Assembly (NCBI GenBank): GCA_002394605.1
Contig: DGUI01000048.1
Coordinates: forward strand, 1-64,000
Source: Mageeibacillus sp. UBA4314
GTDB lineage: Bacteria > Bacillota > Clostridia > Saccharofermentanales > Saccharofermentanaceae
Reading direction: 5' to 3'
DNA length: 64,000 nucleotides
In this document: positions 1-8,476 of the stretch, in pieces
Layout of the letters: each line of letters begins with the position of its first letter
How positions within the stretch are numbered: position 1 is the first letter of the stretch
Translations under genes and position numbers: made by a program
The notes under the pieces: generated by a model
Database searches by the model: none
The model's input: only the letters and a program-made list of their open reading frames with translations
What the model was told of the DNA's origin: nothing

Positions 1-363
1 ATGTGGTTCAAGGAGCTGGGCGGAATCGGCTCTACGGCTGAGAACCTTGCAGCAGCTGCTGATGGCGAGAACTATGAGTGGACAGATATGTACGAGGGCT
101 TTGCAAAGACAGCTGAAGCAGAGGGCTTCCCTGAACTGGCAGCTAAGTTCCGTGCAGTAGGAGAGATCGAGAAGCATCACGAGGAGAGATACCGTGCACT
201 CCTCAAGAATGTTGAGATGCAGGCAGTATTTGCCAAGAGCGAGGTCAAGGTATGGGAGTGCCGTAACTGCGGCCATATCGTAGTCGGAACGAAGGCTCCT
301 GACGTATGTCCCGTATGTGATCACCCTCAGTCTTACTTCGAGATCCACGAAGAGAATTACTGA
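1..363 (+). CDS. Rubrerythrin, C-terminal part (5' end outside window)
   Basis: Non-haem di-iron protein that reduces hydrogen peroxide in anaerobes, using electrons passed through a rubredoxin-like centre. The visible 120 residues hold the second half of the four-helix di-iron bundle (GENYEWTDMY, and EKHHEERY near residue 57, both family metal-ligand segments) and a C-terminal rubredoxin-like knuckle with CRNCG (from residue 87) and CPVCD (from residue 103). Full-length members have about 180-195 residues, and the first helix pair is missing, so the ATG at position 1 is almost certainly internal and the gene begins upstream. A strong terminator follows the stop codon. Confidence 0.93.
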   Translation: MWFKELGGIGSTAENLAAAADGENYEWTDMYEGFAKTAEAEGFPELAAKFRAVGEIEKHHEERYRALLKNVEMQAVFAKSEVKVWECRNCGHIVVGTKAPDVCPVCDHPQSYFEIHEENY

Positions 364-383
364 GTTGAATTGATCTGATTACT

Positions 384-418
384 GCGGGGTTGTCTCAGAA
401 GAGGCAACCCCGCTTTTT
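384..418 (+). terminator. Intrinsic terminator of the rubrerythrin gene
   Basis: A 13-bp stem (GCGGGGTTGTCTC, 384-396, with GAGGCAACCCCGC, 401-413, one G-U pair) around an AGAA loop is followed directly by TTTTT. It lies 20 bases past the rubrerythrin stop. A second, weaker hairpin with TTTTT follows at about 445-469. Confidence 0.92.
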
Positions 419-486
419 ATGTTTGGGGCAAAAGAACACACGGCTGCGACACCCCGGGTGCCGCTTTTTGGAGTCGCCCTTATCAT

Positions 487-515
487 TTGACATCCCGTCC
501 ACTGTACTGTACGAT
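487..515 (+). promoter_or_regulatory. Promoter of the zinc-ribbon protein gene
   Basis: TTGACA (487-492), a 17-base spacer, then TACGAT (510-515). Transcription would start near 522, leaving a leader of about 14 bases that contains the GAGGTGG ribosome site (524-530). Confidence 0.6.
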
Positions 516-535
516 GAACCCATGAGGTGGTAAAT

Positions 536-1585
536 ATGACAACGGCTAAGAAATGTCCGGCTTGCGGCGGCACAATGTTTTTTGATCCGGGGTGGAACAG
601 ACTCGTGTGCCAGTACTGCGGGACCAAGAAAGATATCGATGAGCTCTATGAGGATCCGGCAGAAGAGATAAGCATATCATCTGCCAGGGCTTTGGCGAGC
701 CGTAACTGGGGTGTCGACACCCGTAATATACGCTGTGCGCAGTGCGGTGCCGTAACAGTCAATGATGCGCTCCAGCTCGCAGGCTGCTGTCCGTTCTGCG
801 GGTCGGCGACCGTTGTTCCTGCCGAGAACGACAATGAACAGCTCGCGCCTAATGCGGTCATTCCTTTCGTGGTGTCCAAGACGCACGCCGAAATGTATTT
901 CAAGCAGTGGATAAGCAAGCGTTCAATGGCTCCGTCAGATATCAGGGACGGCAGTAAGATCGGAGATTTCCAGGGCGTATATATTCCGTACTGGACTTTT
1001 GATGTCAACACTGCCGTAAGTTACCAGGGTAAGTTCGGTTATGAACGCGGAAGCGGTGACAACAGGTATATTAAGTATTACAAGAAAGAAGGCAGCTTTC
1101 AGAAATTTGTCGATGACTATCCCATTGCAGGCAGCTGGAGGGCGATAAACGATCCTTTCATCAAAAAAGTATCCCAATACAACACCGGAGAGGCAAGGCC
1201 ATACACTTCGGAAGCTCTTGCCGGATTTGTTGCCGAGCAGTATTCGATCGGTCTTGAGGACGCGTGGAAGCAGGCCAGACAGGGCATACTCCACAGCCTT
1301 GAACTCCAGATCAAGAACAATGAAGCTGCTGATGTCGTATCTAATCTCAAGTACAATTATCAGTTCAGCGATATCAAGTTCAAATATGTTCTCGTCCCGG
1401 TATGGCTGTCGTCATATACATACCGCGGCAAACCCTACAGGATCGCCATAAACGGGCAGACCGGAGAAGTCTTTGGCAACTGGCCGAGGTCATTCAAGAT
1501 ACTGTTTATCATCCTGGGTATCATAGGCGGTGCGACTATGCTGCTCTTGTTCATGATGATGATCGCCAGAGGGTTTGGCAGGTAA
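536..1585 (+). CDS. Zinc-ribbon protein with C-terminal membrane anchor
   Basis: Function unknown. The start is set at ATG 536 because GAGGTGG ends 5 bases before it; a GTG at 527 is in frame but inside the ribosome site. The 349-residue product opens with a zinc ribbon (CPACGG, then CQYCG about 20 residues later), continues with a second four-cysteine ribbon (CAQCGA near residue 67 and CCPFCG near residue 85), has a long mixed domain rich in Tyr/Trp, and ends in one hydrophobic helix at about residues 320-345. Proteins of this layout are common in Clostridia and are often annotated only as TFIIB-type zinc-ribbon proteins; any nucleic-acid or protein-folding role is inference. Confidence 0.8.
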   Translation: MTTAKKCPACGGTMFFDPGWNRLVCQYCGTKKDIDELYEDPAEEISISSARALASRNWGVDTRNIRCAQCGAVTVNDALQLAGCCPFCGSATVVPAENDNEQLAPNAVIPFVVSKTHAEMYFKQWISKRSMAPSDIRDGSKIGDFQGVYIPYWTFDVNTAVSYQGKFGYERGSGDNRYIKYYKKEGSFQKFVDDYPIAGSWRAINDPFIKKVSQYNTGEARPYTSEALAGFVAEQYSIGLEDAWKQARQGILHSLELQIKNNEAADVVSNLKYNYQFSDIKFKYVLVPVWLSSYTYRGKPYRIAINGQTGEVFGNWPRSFKILFIILGIIGGATMLLLFMMMIARGFGR

Positions 1586-1590
1586 CCGTT

Positions 1591-1674
1591 GCCAAACTCA
1601 TCAACAAAAATGAGCCAAACTCATCAATGAAAATATGCCAAAGTCATCAATAAAATCTTGCCAAAGCCATCAAC
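1591..1674 (+). repeat. 23-bp tandem direct repeat, 3.7 copies
   Basis: Units starting GCCAAA(C/G)TCATCAA begin at exactly 1591, 1614, 1637 and 1660, so the period is 23 bp; the fourth unit is cut after 15 bases. The first GCCAAA also pairs with GTTTGGCA (1573-1580) at the end of the upstream gene. The fourth unit contains the -35 box of the following gene. Confidence 0.9.
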
Positions 1675-1686
1675 GCCAATTATAAT
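1658..1686 (+). promoter_or_regulatory. Promoter of the DUF4143 ATPase gene, inside the tandem repeat
   Basis: TTGCCA (1658-1663), 17-base spacer, TATAAT (1681-1686). The -35 hexamer is made from the last tandem-repeat unit, so a protein bound to the repeat would compete with or recruit RNA polymerase. Confidence 0.72.
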
Positions 1687-1718
1687 ACGCGTAGAAATAC
1701 GTGTTGAGGTCTGCTTAT

Positions 1719-2993
1719 ATGGCTAGGAAGTACTACAAAAGAATATGTGATGATCTTCTTGCTCAGAAGCTTGAAGCAAAGGGTGCCGTTCTGGTCAAAG
1801 GTGCCAGATGGTGCGGTAAGACCACTACTGCTGCCAATTTAGCAGGTTCAGTGGTCTATATGGAGGATCCAGAGAAGAAAAAGCAATATCTCGAGATGGC
1901 AGATCTCAATCCATCCCGTCTTCTGCAGGGGGAAGTGCCTCGTCTGATCGATGAATGGCAACTTGCTCCGAAGTTATGGGATGCAGTAAGATTTGAAGTT
2001 GATCAGAGAGATGAATTCGGTCAGTTTATCCTTACCGGTTCTGCAGTTCCTCCTGCAACCTCTGAGATATCTCATACCGGGATAGGAAGGATCACTTCAC
2101 TTCTCATGAGACCCATGTCACTGTTTGAATCAGGTGATTCAGACGGAAGTGTCTCGCTGGCTGCATTATTCAAAAACGACGATGTTCAAGGATCGTGCAA
2201 TCTCAGACTGAGTGATATAGAGTATCTTATCTGTCGCGGAGGCTGGCCGAAGGGAATAGGGCAGAAGGAAAGCGTGGCTCTGGCTCAGGCGCCGGATTAT
2301 TATGATTCCCTGATCGAATCAGATATATCAAGAGTTGACGGGATTGAACGTGATCCTGAGAGAGCAAAACGTGTAATGCGGGCATATTCCAGAAGTGTTG
2401 CATCAGAAGCATCGATCACGTCAATTCTTAATGATGTGCGTGGCGATGGAAATGATACATTTAGCGAGAATACATTACGTTCGTATCTGTCTGCTTTGCG
2501 TAAGATCTTTGTGATTGAAGACGCCCCTGCATGGAATCCGAATCTGAGATCAAAGACCGCGATCAGGAGTTCTGACACCAGATACCTTGTGGATCCATCT
2601 ATTGCAACGGCTGCTCTTGGAATAGGTCCTGAGGATCTGATGAATGATCTTGATACTTGCGGTCTATTCTTCGAGAATATGTGCGTGCGGGATCTGAGGA
2701 TCTATGCCGAATCGATAGGAGGAAGTGTTTATCATTACAGAGATAAGAGCGGTCTGGAGTGTGATACTGTTGTTCATCTTCGAAATGGGCATTACGGACT
2801 GATCGAAATCAAGCTCGGAGGTGACAGACTGATCAAAGAGGGAGCCGCCAATCTGATCAAACTGAAGAAAATGATCGATACCGGGAAGATGTATGAACCG
2901 TCGTTTATGATGGTTCTTTGTGCCAATGCACCGTTTGCTTATAAGAGAGAGGATGGAGTGCTGGTTGTACCGATCGGTTGTTTGAGAAATTAA
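1719..2993 (+). CDS. AAA+ ATPase of the DUF4143 family
   Basis: Predicted ATP-binding protein of 424 residues. ATG 1719 is preferred over the in-frame GTG at 1701, with a TTGAGG ribosome site at 1704-1709. It has a P-loop (KGARWCGKTTTA, about residues 27-38), a Walker-B-like PRLIDEWQ segment, a sensor-like ILTGSA, and the C-terminal DUF4143 region, which is related to restriction-type nuclease folds (segment CDTVVHLRNGHYGLIEIKLG has the spaced D and E-x-K residues of that fold). Family members are often horizontally spread single genes of unknown role. G+C is slightly below that of the downstream metabolic genes. An XRE repressor gene converges from the other side, 11 bases from the stop. Confidence 0.88.
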   Translation: MARKYYKRICDDLLAQKLEAKGAVLVKGARWCGKTTTAANLAGSVVYMEDPEKKKQYLEMADLNPSRLLQGEVPRLIDEWQLAPKLWDAVRFEVDQRDEFGQFILTGSAVPPATSEISHTGIGRITSLLMRPMSLFESGDSDGSVSLAALFKNDDVQGSCNLRLSDIEYLICRGGWPKGIGQKESVALAQAPDYYDSLIESDISRVDGIERDPERAKRVMRAYSRSVASEASITSILNDVRGDGNDTFSENTLRSYLSALRKIFVIEDAPAWNPNLRSKTAIRSSDTRYLVDPSIATAALGIGPEDLMNDLDTCGLFFENMCVRDLRIYAESIGGSVYHYRDKSGLECDTVVHLRNGHYGLIEIKLGGDRLIKEGAANLIKLKKMIDTGKMYEPSFMMVLCANAPFAYKREDGVLVVPIGCLRN

Positions 2994-3004
2994 TCTGTGA
3001 GTTA

Positions 3005-3331
3005 TCAGCGTTCTATTTCTTTGCGTAACCATGTAAGAAAACTGTTAGCGAAGTTCAATTGATACGGAGTCATAGTTCTTAGCAGATCTGCCGTCTGACG
3101 CCATTCTTCTTCACGTTTCAGTGTTCCAACCAGGAATTCGTCAGGTGTGGTGTCCAGAACTGATGCGATTTTCATTATCATCTCTAATGATGGGATAGAA
3201 GTTGAGCGTTCGATGTTTGATATGTACTGGTCGCTTACATCACAGGCATCAGCAAGTACGGCTTGGGTCATTTTAAGCTCTTTACGCCTAGCCGCAATTC
3301 TTTTGCCGATTGCCTCATAATCAACCTCCAT
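3005..3331 (-). CDS. XRE-family helix-turn-helix regulator
   Basis: DNA-binding regulator of 108 residues. The N-terminal half is a Cro/CI-type HTH (IGKRIAARRKELKMTQ, then VSDQYISNIERSTSIPSLE), and the C-terminal half is a short helical region. ATG at 3331 is chosen because GGGAGG lies 8 bases upstream on the minus strand; an in-frame ATG at 3364 has no ribosome site. It is divergent from the CHAP/lectin gene at 3488, so that gene and itself are the natural targets (inference). Confidence 0.9.
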   Translation of the reverse strand: MEVDYEAIGKRIAARRKELKMTQAVLADACDVSDQYISNIERSTSIPSLEMIMKIASVLDTTPDEFLVGTLKREEEWRQTADLLRTMTPYQLNFANSFLTWLRKEIER

Positions 3332-3405
3332 TGTTCCGTCCTCCCTGTAAAACCATGCCTTCATAATAATAGGTTTAGGAATAATTCAAAACAAATTAAA
3401 AGTTT

Positions 3406-3428
3406 GTTTATAAACTAATAGTTATAAT
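3406..3428. promoter_or_regulatory. A+T-rich divergent control region with GTTTATAAAC palindrome
   Basis: The perfect 10-bp palindrome GTTTATAAAC (3406-3415) is followed by TATAAT (3423-3428) in the gap between the divergent XRE and CHAP genes. No well-spaced -35 box was found for that TATAAT. The palindrome is a candidate operator for the XRE protein. Confidence 0.35.
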
Positions 3429-3487
3429 ATGGTTATAAAATCCATAAATTTATTTATAGAACTTCTAGTTTGGAGGTGATGGTTACC

Positions 3488-5707
3488 ATGAAACACATGA
3501 AGAAGTGCATATCAGTTTTGTTGTCTATGACGATGGTTATTTCAGTTTTTGTTGTAGATACAGCTGAACAGGTTAAAGCAGCAACTAATCATACGAGAGA
3601 TGAAGCCGTTGCTTGGGCTAATTCCAAAATGGGACAATATGTTTATAACGGACAATGTGTAGGATTGATATATGAATATCTTGATTATTTAGGTCATAGT
3701 GAATTGAGATATAATGAGAACGGCGGTCGGAATGCTTGTGACTTTGCTAACGCCTCTCTTCCTTCTGGATGGTCTTATGTTTATGGCAACTATGCGCCTG
3801 GTGATATTGCCGTATGGAAAACTAATTATTCAAGTTCATCGTCCTCTACTGGCTGGGCTGGTCATGTTGGAATAATTGAATCATGTGATAATACAGGTTT
3901 TAATGCTTATCAACAGAATAGATTAGGTCATCAGTATGTTGAGAAAGCATGGCATTTGTGTACCGATCTACAGTGTGCTATTCGTCCTGATTGGCCATCT
4001 TCTGACACGACTGAACCTATAGTTAAAGATGTAGTGGTAAGCAATGTTACCAGTACAGGGTATACAGTTTCTTGTACTGTAACAGATAGTGGTGGATCAG
4101 GATTAAATCGCGTAGAGTTTCCTACATGGACAATTAAAAATGATCAAGACGATTTGAAAACTCCTTGGCCTCAAGGAACATCCAACGGATCCAGATACAC
4201 ATATACGGTAAAGATAAGTGAACATAATAATGAGCACGGACCGTATTCAACTCATATTTATGGATGGGATAATGCCGGAAACAGATATTGTTACAAGTTA
4301 AGAGTGTTGGTTCCGGAATCATATCCATCGAGCATAAGTATGGTTGATTATTCTATTTTTAATAATCATCTTTATGTACTGTATGATTATTATTTGGATT
4401 GGGCAACTGCCGAGAACTTCTGTGTAAGTAAGGGAGGCCACTTATCATCAATTACTTCGAGCGGAGAAAACGAAATTGTTTATTCACTCTTGCAGAAGGG
4501 ATCCAGAGTAGCTTATTATATCGGCGGTTATGATTATGGAAGTGAAGGGTCATTTGTTTTTACGGATGGATCTACGATGACTTATAAGAATTGGCACACT
4601 GGTGAACCCAACAATGATAAGTCTGAGAATTACACGAATATGTATCGGGAGTCAGGGAGATGGAATGACACACGAGGTTATTCATATGAAGGAGAAGATA
4701 GATGCGGATTTGTTCTTGAGCTTGACTTGAATTCAGTTACAAAACAACAGGCTTATGACAGACTAGGCATAGACTTATTTACAGACATCTCTTCTGTTAC
4801 AATTAGTTCAATTGCAGATAAAACCTATACTGGCTTAGCAATTGAACCCGAGATTATTATTGCATCAGGCTCAAAGACGCTTACTAAAGGAACAGACTAT
4901 ACGGTCAGCTATTCCAATAACAAAAATGTTGGAATAGCAAATGTGGCAATAACAGGCAAGGGGAATTACAAGGGGTCAAAGTCTGTTGATTTTAATATAA
5001 TAGCGGCTGATGCGTCAGGCTTTGCTGTTAGTTCAATATCTGATCAAAAATACACTGGGTCAGAGATAACTCCAGAAGTGACTGTAAAGTTTAATTCAAA
5101 GACACTGGTCAAAGATGAAGATTATGTGCTTGTATATAGTGATAATACGAATGCAGGTACCGCTACTGTCACGATTGTGGGCATAGGTAATTTCAAAGGA
5201 ACGAAGAAAGTATCCTTTGAGATCATAGAGAATAACAGTCCTGTAGTTCCGGTAAACAATGGTTGGGTAACTGATGAAGAAGGCGATAAGTATTACTATG
5301 ACGAGACAGGAAATCCAGTAAAAGGATGGAAGACTATCAGTGGTAAGAAATACTACTTCAAGAAAACAACCGGCGCTATGGTAACCGGGTGGAAAACACT
5401 CAGCAATAAGAAGTACTACTTTAATACTAAGACTGGTGCAATGACAACCGATGCAAAGAAGATTGATGGCAAGTACTATCTCTTCTCGACAAATGGTGTC
5501 ATGCAGAAGTCCGGCTGGAAGAAGGACTCTAAGGGTAACACTTATTACTTGAAGTCATCAGGTGTTGCTTATACCAAGAAGTGGGCTAAGAAGTCCGGCA
5601 AGTGGTACTACTTCGGATCTAACGGCAAGATGGTCAAGGGCAAGAGCCTGAAGATCGGTAAGAAGACTTACAAGTTCAAGGCAAACGGAGTATGTAAAAA
5701 TCCCTAA
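3488..5707 (+). CDS. Secreted CHAP / C-type lectin / choline-binding-repeat protein
   Basis: Predicted exported cell-wall-associated protein of 739 residues. ATG 3488 sits 9 bases after GGAGGTG. Order: signal peptide (cleavage near VKA-AT, residue 31); CHAP amidase/peptidase domain with probable catalytic C57 (GQCVGL) and H126 (WAGHVGI); a GBS/Bsp-type module at about 175-280; a C-type lectin domain at about 300-415 (WATAENFCVSKGGHLSSI, WHTGEPNN, CGFVLEL); two MBG-like repeats (GTDYTVSYSNN, about 435-575); and at least five choline-binding-type repeats to the end (GWKTISGKKYYF and similar). Such repeats bind the cell wall, the CHAP domain cuts peptidoglycan, and the lectin domain suggests a surface or host ligand (inference). 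It lies in the A+T-rich island and shares repeat modules with the CHAP protein at 8477. Confidence 0.9.
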   Translation: MKHMKKCISVLLSMTMVISVFVVDTAEQVKAATNHTRDEAVAWANSKMGQYVYNGQCVGLIYEYLDYLGHSELRYNENGGRNACDFANASLPSGWSYVYGNYAPGDIAVWKTNYSSSSSSTGWAGHVGIIESCDNTGFNAYQQNRLGHQYVEKAWHLCTDLQCAIRPDWPSSDTTEPIVKDVVVSNVTSTGYTVSCTVTDSGGSGLNRVEFPTWTIKNDQDDLKTPWPQGTSNGSRYTYTVKISEHNNEHGPYSTHIYGWDNAGNRYCYKLRVLVPESYPSSISMVDYSIFNNHLYVLYDYYLDWATAENFCVSKGGHLSSITSSGENEIVYSLLQKGSRVAYYIGGYDYGSEGSFVFTDGSTMTYKNWHTGEPNNDKSENYTNMYRESGRWNDTRGYSYEGEDRCGFVLELDLNSVTKQQAYDRLGIDLFTDISSVTISSIADKTYTGLAIEPEIIIASGSKTLTKGTDYTVSYSNNKNVGIANVAITGKGNYKGSKSVDFNIIAADASGFAVSSISDQKYTGSEITPEVTVKFNSKTLVKDEDYVLVYSDNTNAGTATVTIVGIGNFKGTKKVSFEIIENNSPVVPVNNGWVTDEEGDKYYYDETGNPVKGWKTISGKKYYFKKTTGAMVTGWKTLSNKKYYFNTKTGAMTTDAKKIDGKYYLFSTNGVMQKSGWKKDSKGNTYYLKSSGVAYTKKWAKKSGKWYYFGSNGKMVKGKSLKIGKKTYKFKANGVCKNP

Positions 5708-5801
5708 GAGTAGTCTCATCTCTGTAATGTGGCGGTTGGATTTACGTGTGAATGAATTGTAGATTTGCCGCAAAAGCGGTCTGATATGCTCACCTCAAAG
5801 C

Positions 5802-5843
5802 TATCTACTGGTTGCCGGCTATCAAGCCTGCAACCAGTAGATA
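5802..5843. repeat. Long hairpin between CHAP gene and next gene
   Basis: A perfect 14-bp inverted repeat (TATCTACTGGTTGC, 5802-5815, with its complement at 5830-5843) continues after one mismatch with GGCT/AGCC around an ATCA loop. No T-run follows, so it is not a typical intrinsic terminator. It may be a processing site, a protein-binding site or a terminator of unusual form. Confidence 0.75.
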
Positions 5844-5882
5844 AATGAAATACATCAAGTAATTTATAATGGAGGCATGATT

Positions 5883-7034
5883 ATGAATCATTCACCGGTT
5901 TTCGCCTTGGCAATTAATAATCCACAGAAGTATTCTTCAATACTTAATTCTCTACAACGGATTGTCGAAAATACAGCATTAAGAATTCACGGTAAAATAA
6001 CTGTAATGGTTGGTGTTAGAAAGCTTGATAACACCTATTGTAAAGTCTATTGCCAATTGGTATCAAAAGATGGTTTTTCCAATATACCATGGGGAGACAG
6101 TTTTTCGTTTAACGGAAAAGATATTGTTAAGTTTGAGACTATGTTAGCTACTGGTTTTACTACCCCGGAGGATGTTAAACGTGAAATCTTAATTCAGTTT
6201 GCTTGGGCAAGCATAGAAAAAAGTAATACTGATATGTCGCTATCCTCCGGAGATGAGTCGACACCAACATATGTCGCATACAAATTCACAATAGAGGCTA
6301 TTGAGCGACGTGTGCAAATGATTAGTCCAAATATAGAACCGAATAGATTGGAAGGAGTTCAATTAGGTGAAAGGATAGCTACTATCATTCCGTACTTAGA
6401 GGAGGCACTGCCGTTAGCTGAAAAAGTTGCCAAAGATGAAGAATGGATTGAAGCAGTTAAGTCGGGTAGAATTAAAAATGATTATATGGGAAGATACTCT
6501 GTTTTTTTTGTTCCAGGACTAGCGTTTTGCACGTTAGGTTTTTGGGTGTTCGTAAGAGCAATCATTAGCAGAAGTGGTTCTAGAATTGCATTATTAATTA
6601 TCGTTGCTATGTTGTTGTTTGGTATTGGAGCTGCCCATTTTGTATTTGGTAAATATGTAACTAAGTGGTGGCTTAATCGTTCTAATGAATCTCTGAATAA
6701 ACTGCTTAGCGAAAAAGAAAAGAGTGTAGAAATTGATAGGAATCATCTTAATGAATTGTTGTATTCCAATCCTGTGGTTATGGAAACGTTGAGTGAGATA
6801 CCCGAACAATATATGGATCCTATTGTTCTTCGGAAAATGTCTGAATATCTTTATAATCGTAGAGCCGATTCGATTAAAGAAGCTATTAATCTCTTTGAAG
6901 AAGAGTGTCATAGGATGGAAATGGAAGCTATTGCGAGACAGCAAGCTGCTCAGCTGAATGCAATCAGAAGAGCATCTTCGGTTAGTGCAGGGGCAAATGT
7001 TGCGACAATGATAAACAGCTTTAGACGTAAATGA
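5883..7034 (+). CDS. Unknown membrane protein of the A+T-rich island
   Basis: Not recognised. ATG 5883 is 7 bases after GGAGG; the ATG at 5877 is too close. The 383-residue product has a soluble N-terminal part (about 1-200, with a predicted helical stretch around ERIATIIPYLEEALPLAEKV), two adjacent membrane helices (about 202-222 and 230-250), and a charged helical C-terminal half that ends in an Ala/Arg-rich tail. There is no signal peptide, so both large parts may face the cytoplasm with a hairpin in the membrane. Its place between secreted CHAP proteins suggests an envelope-related accessory role, but nothing in the sequence proves it. Confidence 0.7.
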   Translation: MNHSPVFALAINNPQKYSSILNSLQRIVENTALRIHGKITVMVGVRKLDNTYCKVYCQLVSKDGFSNIPWGDSFSFNGKDIVKFETMLATGFTTPEDVKREILIQFAWASIEKSNTDMSLSSGDESTPTYVAYKFTIEAIERRVQMISPNIEPNRLEGVQLGERIATIIPYLEEALPLAEKVAKDEEWIEAVKSGRIKNDYMGRYSVFFVPGLAFCTLGFWVFVRAIISRSGSRIALLIIVAMLLFGIGAAHFVFGKYVTKWWLNRSNESLNKLLSEKEKSVEIDRNHLNELLYSNPVVMETLSEIPEQYMDPIVLRKMSEYLYNRRADSIKEAINLFEEECHRMEMEAIARQQAAQLNAIRRASSVSAGANVATMINSFRRK

Positions 7035-7165
7035 CGAAAAAGGTTATATTTATTCATTCATTTGGCTCAGAAAAGTATCTATAATTCATTGTAATATGTT
7101 TATAGCAATTAACTACCTATTCATATCTGAACTCTCATCAGTATTCATCATTTTGTGAGGTATTC

Positions 7166-8422
7166 ATGGCAAAGAAGATTTTGTTGTTTGGTATTTTTGT
7201 TTTCTTTTCCATTATCGTTTGTGTTTTGATAGTAATATCTATTCCTACAGCGGACAGTGTTCAAGCTACAGATAATACAGTTGGTAAATGGAATAGTGAA
7301 ATGGAAGGCAATAATAAAACCAATTATTTAGTAGGGTTGAATTCAGTTGTTTTTGAGAACTATACTGGTACTCCACTTGATGGAATATATATCAGCAATA
7401 AAGATTCGAATAATTGGGGCTTCAAGCTTAATGCTGAAATAATTAAGGATGGGGGAACGCTTACTTTTTCAATGGATCAGCTTGAAGATGGTGATGACAT
7501 TTATGATTTCGGATCTATTGATCATGATGGTCTTAACTACGATATATTTGATGTACAGATTAACGCAGGTGATACTCTTTCGCTAAAAAAAGAAGGTGAG
7601 GAGGCTGTGCTTACTGTGACTTCTCTAAGTGGCGAAAAGAAAGAATACAGGGGCAAGACCTATAATGAAGCAAGAGAAACTGCTGATACTAATGAACAAT
7701 TCGGCGAATTAACTAGTTTTACATTTGAAAACAACACAGGGGATTCTATAAATGAGCTCCTTCTTACTTATGATTACTCGCTTATTGATAAAACTATCAA
7801 CCCAGGAGAGTGTGTGACTATTTCTGTTGAATCTTCTGAATTAGTGTATGTCGAAGGAGATTATAATTTTTTAGCAGATTGTAATGAAATGAAACATACT
7901 TATTATGTTGAGTCTGTAAGAATTATGTCGGGGGATACGCTTGTTCTCACAACGGATGGCAATAATGCAGTTATCACAGTGATATCGTCAAATGGTGATA
8001 AGAAAGAATATAAGGGTGAACCCTTTGATGTAGGAAGAGAAAATGCTGATGGCGACAAGGCAGTACGACCAGGTAGATTAACCAGTTTCTGCTTTGAAAA
8101 TAATACAGGATACACTATAGATGATGTCGAGTTCTATGAAGTCTCGCTTGTTGATAAACCGGTCAAGTCTGGAGCACGAGTGACTGTTTCTGTTCCTAAG
8201 ACTGAATTTGAGTTTCTTGAAGATGAGGAAGACGTTGTATACGATTTCTGTGCGTTTTGCAATGAAATTAAGAGCACATATATAGTTTCACCTATAAAAG
8301 TAATGACGGGTGATACTCTTGTTCTTACAAAAGAAGGAAATGATGCAGTTATCACAGTGATATCGTCAAAAGGCGATAAGAAAGAATATAGAGGATATAT
8401 TTACGAATGGGATGAAGAATAA
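7166..8422 (+). CDS. Secreted or anchored protein with three homologous modules
   Basis: Not recognised as a named family. The 418-residue product starts with a hydrophobic helix (residues 4-26) serving as signal peptide or anchor, then has three related units, each opening with a Val/Thr-Phe-Glu-Asn-Xaa-Thr-Gly motif (VVFENYTG, FTFENNTG, CFENNTG) and ending with DTL-L-EG--AV-TV-S--G-KKEY-G. Units begin near residues 56, 184 and 307. Units two and three are most alike, so the array grew by duplication. GTGAGGT precedes the ATG. It is acidic, which fits an extracellular beta-rich protein. Lies 131 bases after the membrane protein gene and 54 bases before the second CHAP gene. Confidence 0.75.
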   Translation: MAKKILLFGIFVFFSIIVCVLIVISIPTADSVQATDNTVGKWNSEMEGNNKTNYLVGLNSVVFENYTGTPLDGIYISNKDSNNWGFKLNAEIIKDGGTLTFSMDQLEDGDDIYDFGSIDHDGLNYDIFDVQINAGDTLSLKKEGEEAVLTVTSLSGEKKEYRGKTYNEARETADTNEQFGELTSFTFENNTGDSINELLLTYDYSLIDKTINPGECVTISVESSELVYVEGDYNFLADCNEMKHTYYVESVRIMSGDTLVLTTDGNNAVITVISSNGDKKEYKGEPFDVGRENADGDKAVRPGRLTSFCFENNTGYTIDDVEFYEVSLVDKPVKSGARVTVSVPKTEFEFLEDEEDVVYDFCAFCNEIKSTYIVSPIKVMTGDTLVLTKEGNDAVITVISSKGDKKEYRGYIYEWDEE

Positions 8423-8476
8423 GTATTGTCATATAGATGTTGTTTTCAATGATTTACATTTTATGGGAGGTAGAAG

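Noticed and set aside
1591..1674. CRISPR array
   Set aside because: Units are adjacent with a 23-bp period and no unique spacers, and no cas gene is present.
1719..3331. Toxin-antitoxin pair (ATPase plus XRE)
   Set aside because: Genes are convergent, not an operon, and neither size nor domains fit a known toxin.
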